The notes under the pieces: generated by a model
The model's database searches: none
What the model saw: only the letters and a program-made list of their open reading frames with translations
What the model was told of the DNA's origin: nothing
Position numbers and translations under genes: made by a program
Shown: piece by piece, positions 49,715 through 58,252 of the stretch
Numbering within the stretch: position 1 is the first letter of the stretch
Layout of the letters: each line of letters begins with the position of its first letter
Source: DASRAP01 sp035277145
GTDB taxonomy: Bacteria; Gemmatimonadota; Gemmatimonadetes; Gemmatimonadales; Gemmatimonadaceae
Direction: 5' to 3'
Assembly (NCBI GenBank): GCA_035277145.1
Contig: DATELA010000012.1
Location: 1 to 64,000 of the forward strand
Length of the DNA stretch: 64,000 bases

Positions 49715-50926
49715 CTATCTCGGGATGATGAGCATCCCCACCCGCTGTCCAAACTCGTCTGAGACAGGTGTCAGGTTTCCGGGCACGCGCCACTCGCCGC
49801 CGTTGATGCGAATCATGACGCGGTGCGAACCGCCGCTCGTGCGCACCGTTGCACTCCAGCCATCGGCGCCGAGTGTGAGCGGTGTCGGCTTCCACTCGGT
49901 GAACGTGCCGGCGATCTCTACAGTCTGCGCATCCGGCGGTGCGTTCACCACGAGCTTCACGCTGCCTTCGTCAATGCGATCTGCGTGCACCGGCGGACCA
50001 GCACGCGCATCCGACGACGCGGCGGTACCACGAGACCGGCCGCCCATGCGCACGCCGAGCGCAACGAATCGCCACTGCGGTGTGCCGCGCAACGGATCGG
50101 ACACCTGGTACCCGCCACTCGCGAGCATCGACACGTCGCCGCGGATGCGCCAGCCGACCGCGCCCACACCGAAACCCTGAACCCCGTTGAGTCCTTCTAC
50201 GGCAAGTCGCACGCCGCCGCGCAACTCGAGTTGTAACCGCGACCGCGCGTGCGCAATTCCAAGCGATACGTCCGCCACGCGCAGCTTTTCCGCGAATTCA
50301 CTCGGACGCATGCTCGTGAACCGGAACACTTCGCGATCGTTAGTCACGGTCGACGACAGCGCCACCGTGAGGTGCGTGCGCCCGTCCGTGAACCGCGCGC
50401 CGGTCTCGACGGCATTCGATGAAAACGACGTCACCCGATCGATGCCCGAGATCGCTGCGCCGATCCAGTAGCTCCCAAGTCCGGTGTGCAGCCATTGCTG
50501 CGCATACGCGGCGCGCGACTGGCCGCGGTCGCCCGCCGCGAGACCGTACAGTGCGACGAGCGCGCCGAACTCGATCGGCGCGCGCGTGGTCCACGGCGGC
50601 AGCACGACGACCCCAAATCCGATCTGCGCCGCGGCAACGCTGTCGCCCGCGACCGTCGCGGCACCACTCAGAGACGGCGAGAACCGTCCGACTTGCTGTT
50701 CAGCGATCGCGGCAAGCGAGACCGCGGTGCGCGCGCCGCTCCCGGCCGGCTTGAGCCGCGTCAGCGTTGCGTCGACTCCCCATGTGTTTTGCCCGGAAAC
50801 GACTGTCGCGGTCGCGCAAATCAGCGCGACCGCGACAGCAACTGCTCTCGCGAACGGAGGATTACTGGCGGTTGGTTTGACCTGCCGCCGTTCCCTGCGT
50901 TGGGGCCGGAAGTAGCGAGAGCACAC
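49715..50926 (-). CDS. Exported protein with C-terminal glycogen-binding (CBM48) domain
   Basis: About 400 aa. A hydrophobic signal (AVAVAVALICATATVVSG) leads to a long beta-rich region with barrel-like alternation (about 50-300). The C-terminal module is VKLVVNAPPDAQTVEIAGTFTEWKPTPLTLGADGWSATVRTSGGSHRVMIRINGGEWRVPGN, an AMPK/CBM48-type early-set domain that in other proteins binds alpha-glucans. It is last in the ECF operon. Its start is unclear: no ATG is near, and GTG 50926, GTG 50950 or TTG 50962 are all possible. It overlaps the end of the gene before it. Confidence 0.72.
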   Translation of the reverse strand: MCSRYFRPQRRERRQVKPTASNPPFARAVAVAVALICATATVVSGQNTWGVDATLTRLKPAGSGARTAVSLAAIAEQQVGRFSPSLSGAATVAGDSVAAAQIGFGVVVLPPWTTRAPIEFGALVALYGLAAGDRGQSRAAYAQQWLHTGLGSYWIGAAISGIDRVTSFSSNAVETGARFTDGRTHLTVALSSTVTNDREVFRFTSMRPSEFAEKLRVADVSLGIAHARSRLQLELRGGVRLAVEGLNGVQGFGVGAVGWRIRGDVSMLASGGYQVSDPLRGTPQWRFVALGVRMGGRSRGTAASSDARAGPPVHADRIDEGSVKLVVNAPPDAQTVEIAGTFTEWKPTPLTLGADGWSATVRTSGGSHRVMIRINGGEWRVPGNLTPVSDEFGQRVGMLIIPR

Positions 50927-51512
50927 CCTGAGAACGGACGGCCAGCGCACGCGATGGCGCAAGCCCCGCCGCTACGTCCCCGGCCACCGACTCAGCGGCC
51001 GCCATGATGCGTCCGTCGGTCGCGCCCGCCGAAAGCCACGTCGCCACCTTGGTCGCCGCGTCCTGCGGCTTGACGCCCTGCAGGACAAGCTGCGTCAGCA
51101 CACCAAGTGCCACTTCGATAGACCGGCCCCGCTGCGCCGCGCGCAGCTTCTTGAGCATGGCCGGCGTGACCTCGTGACGCAGCGCCTCGGCGCCTGCATC
51201 GAGTTCGGCGTCATCCTGCACCGGTGCGAGGGCGTCGCGCGCTGTGACCAGTCGCGACGTCATTCCCTGCAGCACCTCGCGGATTTCCTTCGTTGACACC
51301 TGCGGCGTCAGGTACGCCTTCCGCGCTTTCGCCACCAGCGGGCCGGTCGGAACACCAAGCTGTGCGGCGCGCTCGAACACGGGCATCAGTTCGGGCACCG
51401 TGCGCGGATCAACGGGCTGAGTGCCCTGGGCACCCGCATCGCGGGCGACCAAGGCTGCGAGTGTAAGCGCGCCGGCCACGAACACCGTGCGGCGCAACGA
51501 CAGAATCCTCAT
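50862..51512 (-). CDS. Hypothetical exported helical protein
   Basis: 216 aa; family not recognised. The signal RRTVFVAGALTLAALVARDAGAQ is followed by an almost entirely helical mature region (VPELMPVFERAAQLGVPTGPLVAKARKAYL, IREVLQGMTSRLVTARDALAPV, SIEVALGVLTQLVLQGVKPQDAATKVATWL). It has no Cys and no metal motif. It overlaps both neighbours in the ECF operon (stop 50862, start overlapping the previous stop by four bases), so it is co-expressed with the two CBM48 proteins and may be a periplasmic partner. Confidence 0.75.
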   Translation of the reverse strand: MRILSLRRTVFVAGALTLAALVARDAGAQGTQPVDPRTVPELMPVFERAAQLGVPTGPLVAKARKAYLTPQVSTKEIREVLQGMTSRLVTARDALAPVQDDAELDAGAEALRHEVTPAMLKKLRAAQRGRSIEVALGVLTQLVLQGVKPQDAATKVATWLSAGATDGRIMAAAESVAGDVAAGLAPSRALAVRSQGVLSLLPAPTQGTAAGQTNRQ

Positions 51513-52108
51513 CGGTCAGTCACCAGAATCACTGAACTCTCGCGTCCAAACTCATCGCGTACAGTCGACGCGCGGGGATCGAGAGTGATCGTCAAAGAGT
51601 CATCCACAAGGAACGCGTACGTGTACCGCCCGGGTCGCAGCGGCACCGTCGCCGCCCAAACACCGCCTTCGAGCCGCTGCAATGGCTGGGCCTGCGTGCG
51701 ATCCCATCCATTGAAGTCACCGACCAACAGCACCCGGTTTGCTGTCCGGGCATCGAGTACAAACTGCTGTGACACGCGAATCGTTCCATCATTGGACACG
51801 GGGACGACGGGTGTCGTCACGGGTGATGCGTCCGCGCCATCAACCAGCGTTGGCGCGGGCTCCACGAGCACACGCCCCGCGTATCCGACCCCGAGTGCCG
51901 CCACCGCGATCGTCGCCGCAGCGAGCAATGGCACGGACGGCTGCCACGCTTCAGCGAGCGCGGCGCGCCATGGAGACTGCCGGCGCCCGCGCACACGCGC
52001 GAGTATCGCGGCCCGCGCACGCAGGTCGCTCGCCGGCAAAGTTTGCAGGCGTTTCACTAAACCGCCGATCACGTCGTCGGTTGAGTCCAAGTCCCGATCA
52101 TCAGGCAC
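51509..52108 (-). CDS. Membrane protein with CBM48 domain, possible anti-sigma
   Basis: About 199 aa. GTG 52108 overlaps the sigma-factor stop, so it is translationally coupled. An acidic/helical N-terminal part (DDVIGGLVKRLQTLPASDLRARAAILARVRGRR) precedes one membrane helix (VPLLAAATIAVAALGVGYAGRVLV, about 62-85). The periplasmic part carries a CBM48-like domain: QFVLDARTANRVLLVGDFNGWDRTQAQPLQRLEGGVWAATVPLRPGRYTYAFLVDDSL. A sigma-adjacent protein with this topology is probably the anti-sigma, and a sugar-binding sensor domain on it would be unusual. Confidence 0.8.
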   Translation of the reverse strand: MPDDRDLDSTDDVIGGLVKRLQTLPASDLRARAAILARVRGRRQSPWRAALAEAWQPSVPLLAAATIAVAALGVGYAGRVLVEPAPTLVDGADASPVTTPVVPVSNDGTIRVSQQFVLDARTANRVLLVGDFNGWDRTQAQPLQRLEGGVWAATVPLRPGRYTYAFLVDDSLTITLDPRASTVRDEFGRESSVILVTDR

Positions 52109-52637
52109 GGTAGGCCTCCAGCATTCGTGCGCGCAGTACATCGCACGCGCGTTTCACTCGCATTTTGAGCGCCGACACGCCGACACCACTGATCGCCGCC
52201 ATGTCGTCGTAGCTCATACCCTCGACGTGGTGGAGCAGAAACGCTTCACGCTGCTCCGCGCCGAGAGAATCCAGTAGTCCCCACAATTCCTCATGTGCTG
52301 CATCGTCTCCCAGCGGCCCAACCGCCAGCTCCGGCGTGTTATCGCTGAAGACGACGAAGGAATCGAGCCGTCGCCGTCGCACTCTCGACGTGCGGCACCG
52401 ATTGGCGAGGATTCGGAAGAGCCATGGTTCGAACCGCAAGCTCTCGTCGAATCGCGGCAGCGCGTCGTACACTCGCACGAACGCGTCCTGCACCGCTTCC
52501 TCGGCGTCTTCGGCGCTCAGCAACATCTGCTGTGCGAACCGCACGCACCGCGCGTGGTAGTGCTCCACGAGCGTTGCGAACGCTCGTTCGTCGCCAGCCT
52601 TCGCCCGATGAATGACGTCAGGATCGAGAACAGCCAC
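52101..52637 (-). CDS. ECF sigma factor (RpoE-like)
   Basis: 178 aa. Region 2: AKAGDERAFATLVEHYHARCVRFAQQMLLSAEDAEEAVQDAFVRVYDALPRFDESLRFEPWLFRILANRCRTSRVRRRRLDSF. Region 4: LDSLGAEQREAFLLHHVEGMSYDDMAAISGVGVSALKMRVKRACDVLRARM. It heads a four-gene leftward operon with two CBM48-bearing proteins, so its regulon may respond to envelope or glucan state; that link is an inference. A structured inverted repeat lies 65-100 bases upstream. Confidence 0.93.
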   Translation of the reverse strand: MAVLDPDVIHRAKAGDERAFATLVEHYHARCVRFAQQMLLSAEDAEEAVQDAFVRVYDALPRFDESLRFEPWLFRILANRCRTSRVRRRRLDSFVVFSDNTPELAVGPLGDDAAHEELWGLLDSLGAEQREAFLLHHVEGMSYDDMAAISGVGVSALKMRVKRACDVLRARMLEAYRA

Positions 52638-52700
52638 GACGGATCGAGCTCGGTGTGAGGGTCAATTGTCCAGGAGCTTCCTGCTACACAATCTCACCGG

Positions 52701-52739
52701 TTAAGCCCGGGGCCAAGTGATGCTGGCCGTTGGGTTTAG
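52701..52739. promoter_or_regulatory. Nested hairpin in divergent ECF/YggT region
   Basis: TAAGCCC (52702-52708) pairs with GGGTTTA (52732-52738), and inside it GGCCA (52711-52715) pairs with TGGCC (52724-52728) around an eight-base loop. It could be an RNA leader element for either neighbour or a DNA site. It does not match a riboswitch class I know. Confidence 0.4.
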
Positions 52740-52878
52740 TCGGCACACTGTCCTACCCGGCCAGCCAGAGTCAGGTCACAGGTGCCCGCCGCGTCGGCGC
52801 CGGCGGTCGCTGTCGTGTAACCCATTATTTCGCCGCCACTTACGGACACGTGAGGCTGGGTGACGTGGTGCGTCCGCT

Positions 52879-53484
52879 ATGATTGACCCCGTGAACTCCG
52901 TCGTGCACGCGCTCGGAAGCACGCTCGACTTCCTCCGCGGGGTTTTTTTCGCGGCAGGCGCCGCGCTGACGGCATTGTGCGCCATTGAATGGGCGACGCG
53001 CACCAATCGCATGAGCGCGTTCTCGCCCGTCGCGCGCGCGACGCACCGCCTTCTCGCACGCCCGCTCAAGATCGTGGAGCATCGCGTACTGCGCGCGGGG
53101 GGCAATCCGGTGTCCGCACCGTGGTTCATGCTGATCGCGTTTTTCGTACTCGGAATTCTCGTGCTGTCGACGCTCGATTTCGTCCGCTCGCAGTTGGCCG
53201 GACTTTCGTATGCGCTCGACGCGGGACCGCGCGGTGTGTTGCGGCAAGTTGTGCAGTGGGCGTTCTACCTGATGTACGCGGCCATTCTGATCTCGGTGAT
53301 TTCATCGTGGCTGCAGCTGAATCCATTTGGACGGATTGTGCGCACTGCGCGCGCGATTACGGAACCGTTGTTGACGCCCATTCGTCGCGTGCTTCCACCA
53401 GTGTCCGCATTCGACCTGTCGCCGCTGGTGTTGTGGCTGCTCCTCAGTTGGATCGTGCAGCCGCTGCTGATGCGCGCTCTATAG
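52879..53484 (+). CDS. YggT/YlmG-family membrane protein
   Basis: 201 aa with four to five membrane helices. The C-terminal half is a YggT domain: MYAAILISVISSWLQLNPFGRIVRTARAITEPLLTPIRRVLPPVSAFDLSPLVLWLLLSWI, with the typical TEP.L.PIRR.LPP. Family members affect cell division or membrane protein placement; their biochemical role is not settled. The N-terminal half has two helices (FLRGVFFAAGAALTALCAIEWA; WFMLIAFFVLGILVLSTLDFV) beyond the usual single YggT repeat. A hairpin (GACGCAGGG, 53489 on) after the stop may end the transcript. Confidence 0.87.
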   Translation: MIDPVNSVVHALGSTLDFLRGVFFAAGAALTALCAIEWATRTNRMSAFSPVARATHRLLARPLKIVEHRVLRAGGNPVSAPWFMLIAFFVLGILVLSTLDFVRSQLAGLSYALDAGPRGVLRQVVQWAFYLMYAAILISVISSWLQLNPFGRIVRTARAITEPLLTPIRRVLPPVSAFDLSPLVLWLLLSWIVQPLLMRAL

Positions 53485-53488
53485 ACGT

Positions 53489-53512
53489 GACGCAGGGCAC
53501 ATCCCTTGCGTC
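53489..53512 (+). terminator. Possible weak terminator hairpin
   Basis: GACGCAGGG, CACAT, then CCCTTGCGTC gives a nine-pair stem with one bulge. Only TTCG follows, not a U-tract, so it may be a transcript end or RNase barrier rather than a classic intrinsic terminator. Confidence 0.4.
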
Positions 53513-53550
53513 TTCGCTATGAAATGGCGAGAATGAGCGCGACAACTGAC

Positions 53551-53606
53551 CTCGTGGCGATTTACGGCAACTTGCGGCCACGTAAAACAACTCGCTAAAG
53601 CGCCGG
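53551..53606 (+). ncRNA. SAM-II-type riboswitch aptamer upstream of metF-metH
   Basis: P1 CGTGGC (53553-53558) pairs with GCCACG (53577-53582). Between them is an 18-base loop beginning GATTTACGGC, and after P1 an 11-base linker then GCTAAA (53594-53599). The SAM-II consensus has GAUUU in an 18-base loop, an 11-base A/U-rich linker and GCUAAA at the same places. The pseudoknot is also there: CGGC (53565-53568) pairs with GCCG (53602-53605). It lies 58 bases before metF, where SAM control of methionine synthesis is expected. Assigned to SAM-II rather than SAM-V on loop and linker lengths. Confidence 0.87.
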
Positions 53607-53639
53607 CCCCGTGCCACGCGCTGAGGGGCATTTTCTTTT
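53606..53639 (+). terminator. Riboswitch-controlled terminator
   Basis: GCCCC (53606-53610) pairs with GGGGC (53625-53629) and is followed by ATTTTCTTTT. The loop contains a second GCCACG (53613-53618) identical to the P1 3' strand. The P1 5' strand CGTGGC can therefore pair either within the aptamer or with this loop, a ready terminator/antiterminator switch. Confidence 0.75.
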
Positions 53640-53663
53640 GCGTACACGTACGTCGACGATCTG

Positions 53664-54548
53664 ATGGCGACGCCGCTGACAGAGCCATTCTCGGTTTCCT
53701 TCGAGTTTTTTCCGCCGAACACGCCGGAAATGGAGGAGACGTTGTGGCGTTCCATCAAGCGACTCGAGCCGTTGGCGCCGCGCTTTGTGTCCGTGACGTA
53801 CGGGGCGGCGGGCAGTACGCGCGAGCGCACGCACCGCACGGTGCGTCGCATCGTCGACGAAACGTCGCTCGTTCCGGCGGCGCACCTCACGTGCGTTGGC
53901 GCAACGCGCGACGACATCAATGAAGTGGCGGACGATTACTGGAACGCGGGCGTGCGGCACATCGTCGCGCTGCGCGGCGATCCCGCGGCGGGAACGACCA
54001 CGTACGCGCCGCATCCTGGTGGATATGCGTACGCCGCGGATCTCGTCGAAGGACTTCGCAAGCGCCGCGACTTCGAACTCTCGGTTGCTGCGTATCCCGA
54101 AGGACATCCGGACGCGGTTTCACCGCAGCAGGATCTCGACAACCTCAAACGCAAAATCGACGCGGGGGCAACGCGCGCGATTACGCAGTTTTTCTTTTTC
54201 AACGACGTCTACTTTCGGTTCATCGAGCGCGCACAGCGCGCAGGTATCACGGTGCCGATCGTGCCGGGCATCATGCCGGTCACGAACTTCGTGCAGATGC
54301 GCAAGTTTGCGGCGAAAGCCGGAACGGAAGTTCCCGACAGCATGGCGCGGTTGTTCGACGGACTCGAGAACGATCCCGACACACGAAAACTCGTATCGGC
54401 AACGGTCGTCGCCGAACAATGCCAAACGCTCGCGCGGAACGGCGTGCGTGAATTTCACTTTTACACGCTGAACCGCGCTGATTTGAGTTTTGCGATTTGC
54501 CACATCCTGGGACTGCGGCCAAAGACGGGTACCGGGGCACCGCAATGA
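53664..54548 (+). CDS. metF: 5,10-methylenetetrahydrofolate reductase
   Basis: 294-aa FAD-dependent TIM barrel that reduces methylene-THF to methyl-THF, the methyl donor for MetH. FSVSFEFFPPNTPEMEETLW contains the catalytic Glu, and RFVSVTYGAAGSTRERT, HLTCVGATRDDI, GVRHIVALRGDP and FIERAQRAGITVPIVPGIMPV follow in family order. The C-terminal EFHFYTLNRADLSFAICHILGL is typical. Controlled by the SAM-II element upstream. The stop overlaps the metH ATG (ATGA), so the two are co-translated. Confidence 0.97.
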   Translation: MATPLTEPFSVSFEFFPPNTPEMEETLWRSIKRLEPLAPRFVSVTYGAAGSTRERTHRTVRRIVDETSLVPAAHLTCVGATRDDINEVADDYWNAGVRHIVALRGDPAAGTTTYAPHPGGYAYAADLVEGLRKRRDFELSVAAYPEGHPDAVSPQQDLDNLKRKIDAGATRAITQFFFFNDVYFRFIERAQRAGITVPIVPGIMPVTNFVQMRKFAAKAGTEVPDSMARLFDGLENDPDTRKLVSATVVAEQCQTLARNGVREFHFYTLNRADLSFAICHILGLRPKTGTGAPQ

Positions 54549-57500
54549 CCACGGCCGCAGGCGTCCGCACCCGCGCTGAGCGGCTCGCTATGCTCGAGCC
54601 GTTGCTCGCGCAGCGCATTCTCGTGCTCGACGGCGCGATGGGCACGATGCTGCAGGAACACAAACTCACGGAATCCGATTATCGCGGTGCGCGCTTCGCG
54701 GATTGGCCGATCGACGTGCGCGGTAACAACGATCTGCTCACCCTCACGCAGCCGGAAATCGTGCAGGGTGTGCACGCGAAGTATTTCGAAGCCGGCGCGG
54801 ACGTCGTCGAGACGAACACATTCACGAGTACGTCGATCGCGCAGGCCGATTACCAGATGCAGGATCTCGCGCGCGAACTGAACGTGGAATCGGCGCGCCT
54901 CGCGCGCGCAGTCGCGGACTCATTCGAAGCCGATGAACCGGAGCGCCCACGTTTCGTCGCGGGAATTCTCGGACCGACAAATCGCTCTGCGTCGCTCTCA
55001 CCCGACGTGAACGATCCCGGCCGGCGCGACATCACGTTCGATCAACTCGCCGCCGCATACGCCGACGCTGCGCACGGATTGCTCGACGGCGGCGCCGACT
55101 TCCTGATGGTCGAGACGATTTTCGACACGCTCAATGCGAAAGCCGCATTGTTCGCCGTCGAGACGGTGTTCGAAGCACGCGGCGAACGCGTGCCGGTCAT
55201 GATCTCGGGCACCATCACCGACCGCTCGGGACGCACACTCAGCGGACAAACCGCGGAAGCCTTCTGGTATTCCGTGATGCACGCGAAGCCGTTCAGCATC
55301 GGCTTCAACTGCGCGCTCGGCGCCGAAGATCTGCGTCCGTTCGTGCAGGAGCTCGCGCGCGTCGCGCCGTGCTATGTGAGCGTGCATCCGAACGCGGGCT
55401 TGCCAAACGAGTTCGGCGGATACGACGAAACGCCGGCGCACACGTCGCGCGTGCTCAATGAATTCGCGCGCGCGGGCATGGTGAACATCGTGGGCGGTTG
55501 CTGCGGCACGACGCCCGCGCACGTGCGCGCGATCGCCGACGCGGTGCACGGCGTCGCGCCGCGAGCGCGTCCCGTCGTACCGCCGCAACTGCGACTGAGC
55601 GGACTCGAACCGGTCGTGCTCGGTCCGAACTCGAACTTCGTGAACGTCGGCGAACGCACCAACGTCACGGGCTCCAAAAAATTCGCCGAGTTGATCAAGG
55701 CGGGCGACTACCAGGCGGCGCTCGCGGTGGCGCGGCAGCAGGTCGAGAGCGGCGCGCAAATCATCGACATCAACTTCGACGAAGGCTTGCTCGACGCCGA
55801 AGCGGCGATGGCGCGTTTTCTGAATCTCATCGCCAGCGAGCCATCGATCGCGAAAGTACCGATCATGCTCGACTCGTCGAAGTGGTCGGTGCTCGAGATC
55901 GGCCTCAAGCACGCGCAGGGCCGCGGAATCGTGAATTCGATTTCGATGAAGGACGGTGAAGAAGATTTCATTCGCCGCGCGAAGCTCGTGAATCGCTACG
56001 GCGCGGCGATGATCGTGATGGCGTTCGACGAACAGGGACAGGCCGACACGCAGAAGCGAAAGATCGAGATCTGCACGCGCGCGTATCGCTTGCTCACCGC
56101 GAACGGCATCCCGCCGGAAGACATCATCTTCGATCCGAACATTTTCGCGATCGGCACCGGCATCGAAGAGCACGCGAACTACGCGGTCGATTTCATCGAA
56201 GCCACGCGCACGATCAAGGGCACGCTGCCGCACGCGCGGGTTTCCGGTGGCGTGAGCAACGTTTCGTTCTCGTTCCGCGGCAACAATCCGGTCCGCGAAG
56301 CGATTCACGCCGTGTTCCTGTACCACGCGATTCACGCGGGCATGGACATGGGCATCGTCAACGCGGGCGCGCTGCCTGTGTACGACGACATCCCGAAAGA
56401 ATTGCTCGAGCGCGTGGAAGATCTCGTGCTCAACCGCCGGGCGGATTCGACCGAGCGTTTGCTCGAAATCGCCGACGCGCACAAGAGCGCGGCGCGCGCA
56501 ACGGGTCCCGATCTCACGTGGCGCGAAGCACCGGTCACCGAGCGATTGTCGCACGCCCTCGTGCACGGCATCGACGAGTTCGTGATCGAAGACGTCGAGG
56601 AAGCGCGCAAATTGTTCGAGCGCCCGATTCAGGTCATCGAAGGTCCGCTGATGGACGGCATGAATATCGTCGGCGATTTGTTCGGCGCCGGCAAAATGTT
56701 TTTGCCTCAAGTCGTGAAGAGCGCGCGCGTCATGAAGCGCGCGGTCGCACACCTCATTCCGTACATCGAGGCGTCGAAGTCCGAAGCGTCGAAGCCCGTC
56801 GGCACCGTCGTCATGGCCACCGTCAAAGGCGACGTGCACGATATCGGCAAGAACATCGTCGGCGTCGTGCTCCAGTGTAACAACTACAAAGTCATCGACC
56901 TCGGCGTGATGGTCCCGTGCGCGAAGGTTCTCGACGTCGCGCGCAAGGAAAAAGCCGACATCATCGGCTTGAGCGGGTTGATTACGCCGTCGCTTGAAGA
57001 AATGGCGTTCGTCGCCCGCGAAATGAAACGCGAGGGCTTCGAGGTTCCGCTGCTGATTGGCGGCGCGACGACATCGAAAGTGCACACCGCGGTGCGCATC
57101 GCGACCGAGTACGAAGGCGACGTCGTGCACGTGCTCGATGCATCGCGCGCGGTTGGCGTCGCGTCCGCGTTGCTGAGCACCGAGCAGCGCCCGGCGTTCT
57201 CGCAGAAAACGCGTACGGAGTACGAAGACATTCGCGTGCGTCGCGCAGCGCGTACCAACGCGCAACCAAAACGCACAATCGACGAGGCGCGCGCGAACAA
57301 AGTCCCGATCAACTGGAAGACGAGCCCCGCGCCCACGCGGCCGTCGTACACTGACGCACGCACGCTCGACGATCTCCCGCTGCGCGAGCTCGTCACGCGC
57401 ATCGACTGGACACCGTTTTTTCAGACGTGGGAAATCGCGGGACGCTATCCCGATGTGCTCAACGATCCCGTAACGGGTGCCGCGGCGCGCGGACTGTGGA

Positions 57501-58252
57501 GCGACGCGCAGATCATGCTCGAACGCATCGTGCGTGAGAAGCTGCTCACGGCGCGCGCCGTGGTCGGCTTCTTCCCTGCCGCGAGCACCGGTGACGACAT
57601 CACGCTGTTCACCGATGAATCGCGCAAGGAAACGCGTGCCATCGTGCACACCCTTCGCCAGCAAATGTCGAAGGAGCCTGGCCGTCCGAACCGCGCGCTC
57701 GCCGATTATGTCGCGCCCCGTGACACCGGTATCAATGATTGGATTGGCGCGTTCACCGTGACCGCGGGCGTTGGGCTCGATGCGGTCGTCGCGAAGTTCG
57801 AGAAGGACAACGACGACTATTCCGCAATTCTCGCCAAGGCGCTCGCCGATCGTCTCGCGGAGGCCGGCGCCGAGTGGCTGCATGAACGCGTGCGTCGCGA
57901 GTTGTGGGCGTATGCGCCGAATGAATCGCTCGACAACACGGCGCTCATCAAAGAAGAATACCAAGGCATTCGTCCCGCGCCGGGTTATCCCGCGTGCCCC
58001 GATCATACGGAGAAATCGACGCTGTTCGAATTGCTCGACGTGACGTCACGCATCGGCGTGACACTCACCGAGAGTTACGCGATGCTTCCGACGGCGGCTG
58101 TGTGCGGCTGGTACTTCTGGCATCCGGACGCGAAGTACTTCGGGCTCGGTCGCGTCGAGAAGGATCAGGTGATCGATTACGCGAAGCGGAAAGGAATGGA
58201 TCTGCGCGAGATGGAGCGCTGGTTGGCGCCAAACCTGAACTACACCGGGTAG
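54545..58252 (+). CDS. metH: Cobalamin-dependent methionine synthase
   Basis: 1235 aa with all four modules. The homocysteine domain (about 15-340) has the zinc Cys residues in GFNCALG and VGGCCGTTPAH. The pterin domain (about 355-620) has NVGERTNVTGSKKF. The cobalamin cap and B12 domain (about 640-890) have the base-off His in KGDVHDIGKNIVGVVL (near residue 763). The AdoMet activation domain (about 905-1235) has TESYAMLPTAAVCGWYFWHPDAKYFGLG. It transfers methyl from methyl-THF to homocysteine. No standalone activation gene is needed. The TAG stop falls in repeat R5. Confidence 0.97.
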   Translation: MTTAAGVRTRAERLAMLEPLLAQRILVLDGAMGTMLQEHKLTESDYRGARFADWPIDVRGNNDLLTLTQPEIVQGVHAKYFEAGADVVETNTFTSTSIAQADYQMQDLARELNVESARLARAVADSFEADEPERPRFVAGILGPTNRSASLSPDVNDPGRRDITFDQLAAAYADAAHGLLDGGADFLMVETIFDTLNAKAALFAVETVFEARGERVPVMISGTITDRSGRTLSGQTAEAFWYSVMHAKPFSIGFNCALGAEDLRPFVQELARVAPCYVSVHPNAGLPNEFGGYDETPAHTSRVLNEFARAGMVNIVGGCCGTTPAHVRAIADAVHGVAPRARPVVPPQLRLSGLEPVVLGPNSNFVNVGERTNVTGSKKFAELIKAGDYQAALAVARQQVESGAQIIDINFDEGLLDAEAAMARFLNLIASEPSIAKVPIMLDSSKWSVLEIGLKHAQGRGIVNSISMKDGEEDFIRRAKLVNRYGAAMIVMAFDEQGQADTQKRKIEICTRAYRLLTANGIPPEDIIFDPNIFAIGTGIEEHANYAVDFIEATRTIKGTLPHARVSGGVSNVSFSFRGNNPVREAIHAVFLYHAIHAGMDMGIVNAGALPVYDDIPKELLERVEDLVLNRRADSTERLLEIADAHKSAARATGPDLTWREAPVTERLSHALVHGIDEFVIEDVEEARKLFERPIQVIEGPLMDGMNIVGDLFGAGKMFLPQVVKSARVMKRAVAHLIPYIEASKSEASKPVGTVVMATVKGDVHDIGKNIVGVVLQCNNYKVIDLGVMVPCAKVLDVARKEKADIIGLSGLITPSLEEMAFVAREMKREGFEVPLLIGGATTSKVHTAVRIATEYEGDVVHVLDASRAVGVASALLSTEQRPAFSQKTRTEYEDIRVRRAARTNAQPKRTIDEARANKVPINWKTSPAPTRPSYTDARTLDDLPLRELVTRIDWTPFFQTWEIAGRYPDVLNDPVTGAAARGLWSDAQIMLERIVREKLLTARAVVGFFPAASTGDDITLFTDESRKETRAIVHTLRQQMSKEPGRPNRALADYVAPRDTGINDWIGAFTVTAGVGLDAVVAKFEKDNDDYSAILAKALADRLAEAGAEWLHERVRRELWAYAPNESLDNTALIKEEYQGIRPAPGYPACPDHTEKSTLFELLDVTSRIGVTLTESYAMLPTAAVCGWYFWHPDAKYFGLGRVEKDQVIDYAKRKGMDLREMERWLAPNLNYTG

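Noticed and set aside
54998..58006. Very long open frame (about 1000 codons) on the strand opposite metH
   Set aside because: High GC gives few stops on the opposite strand of coding DNA; the translation is Arg/His/Ala-rich with no motif, while metH is unmistakable.
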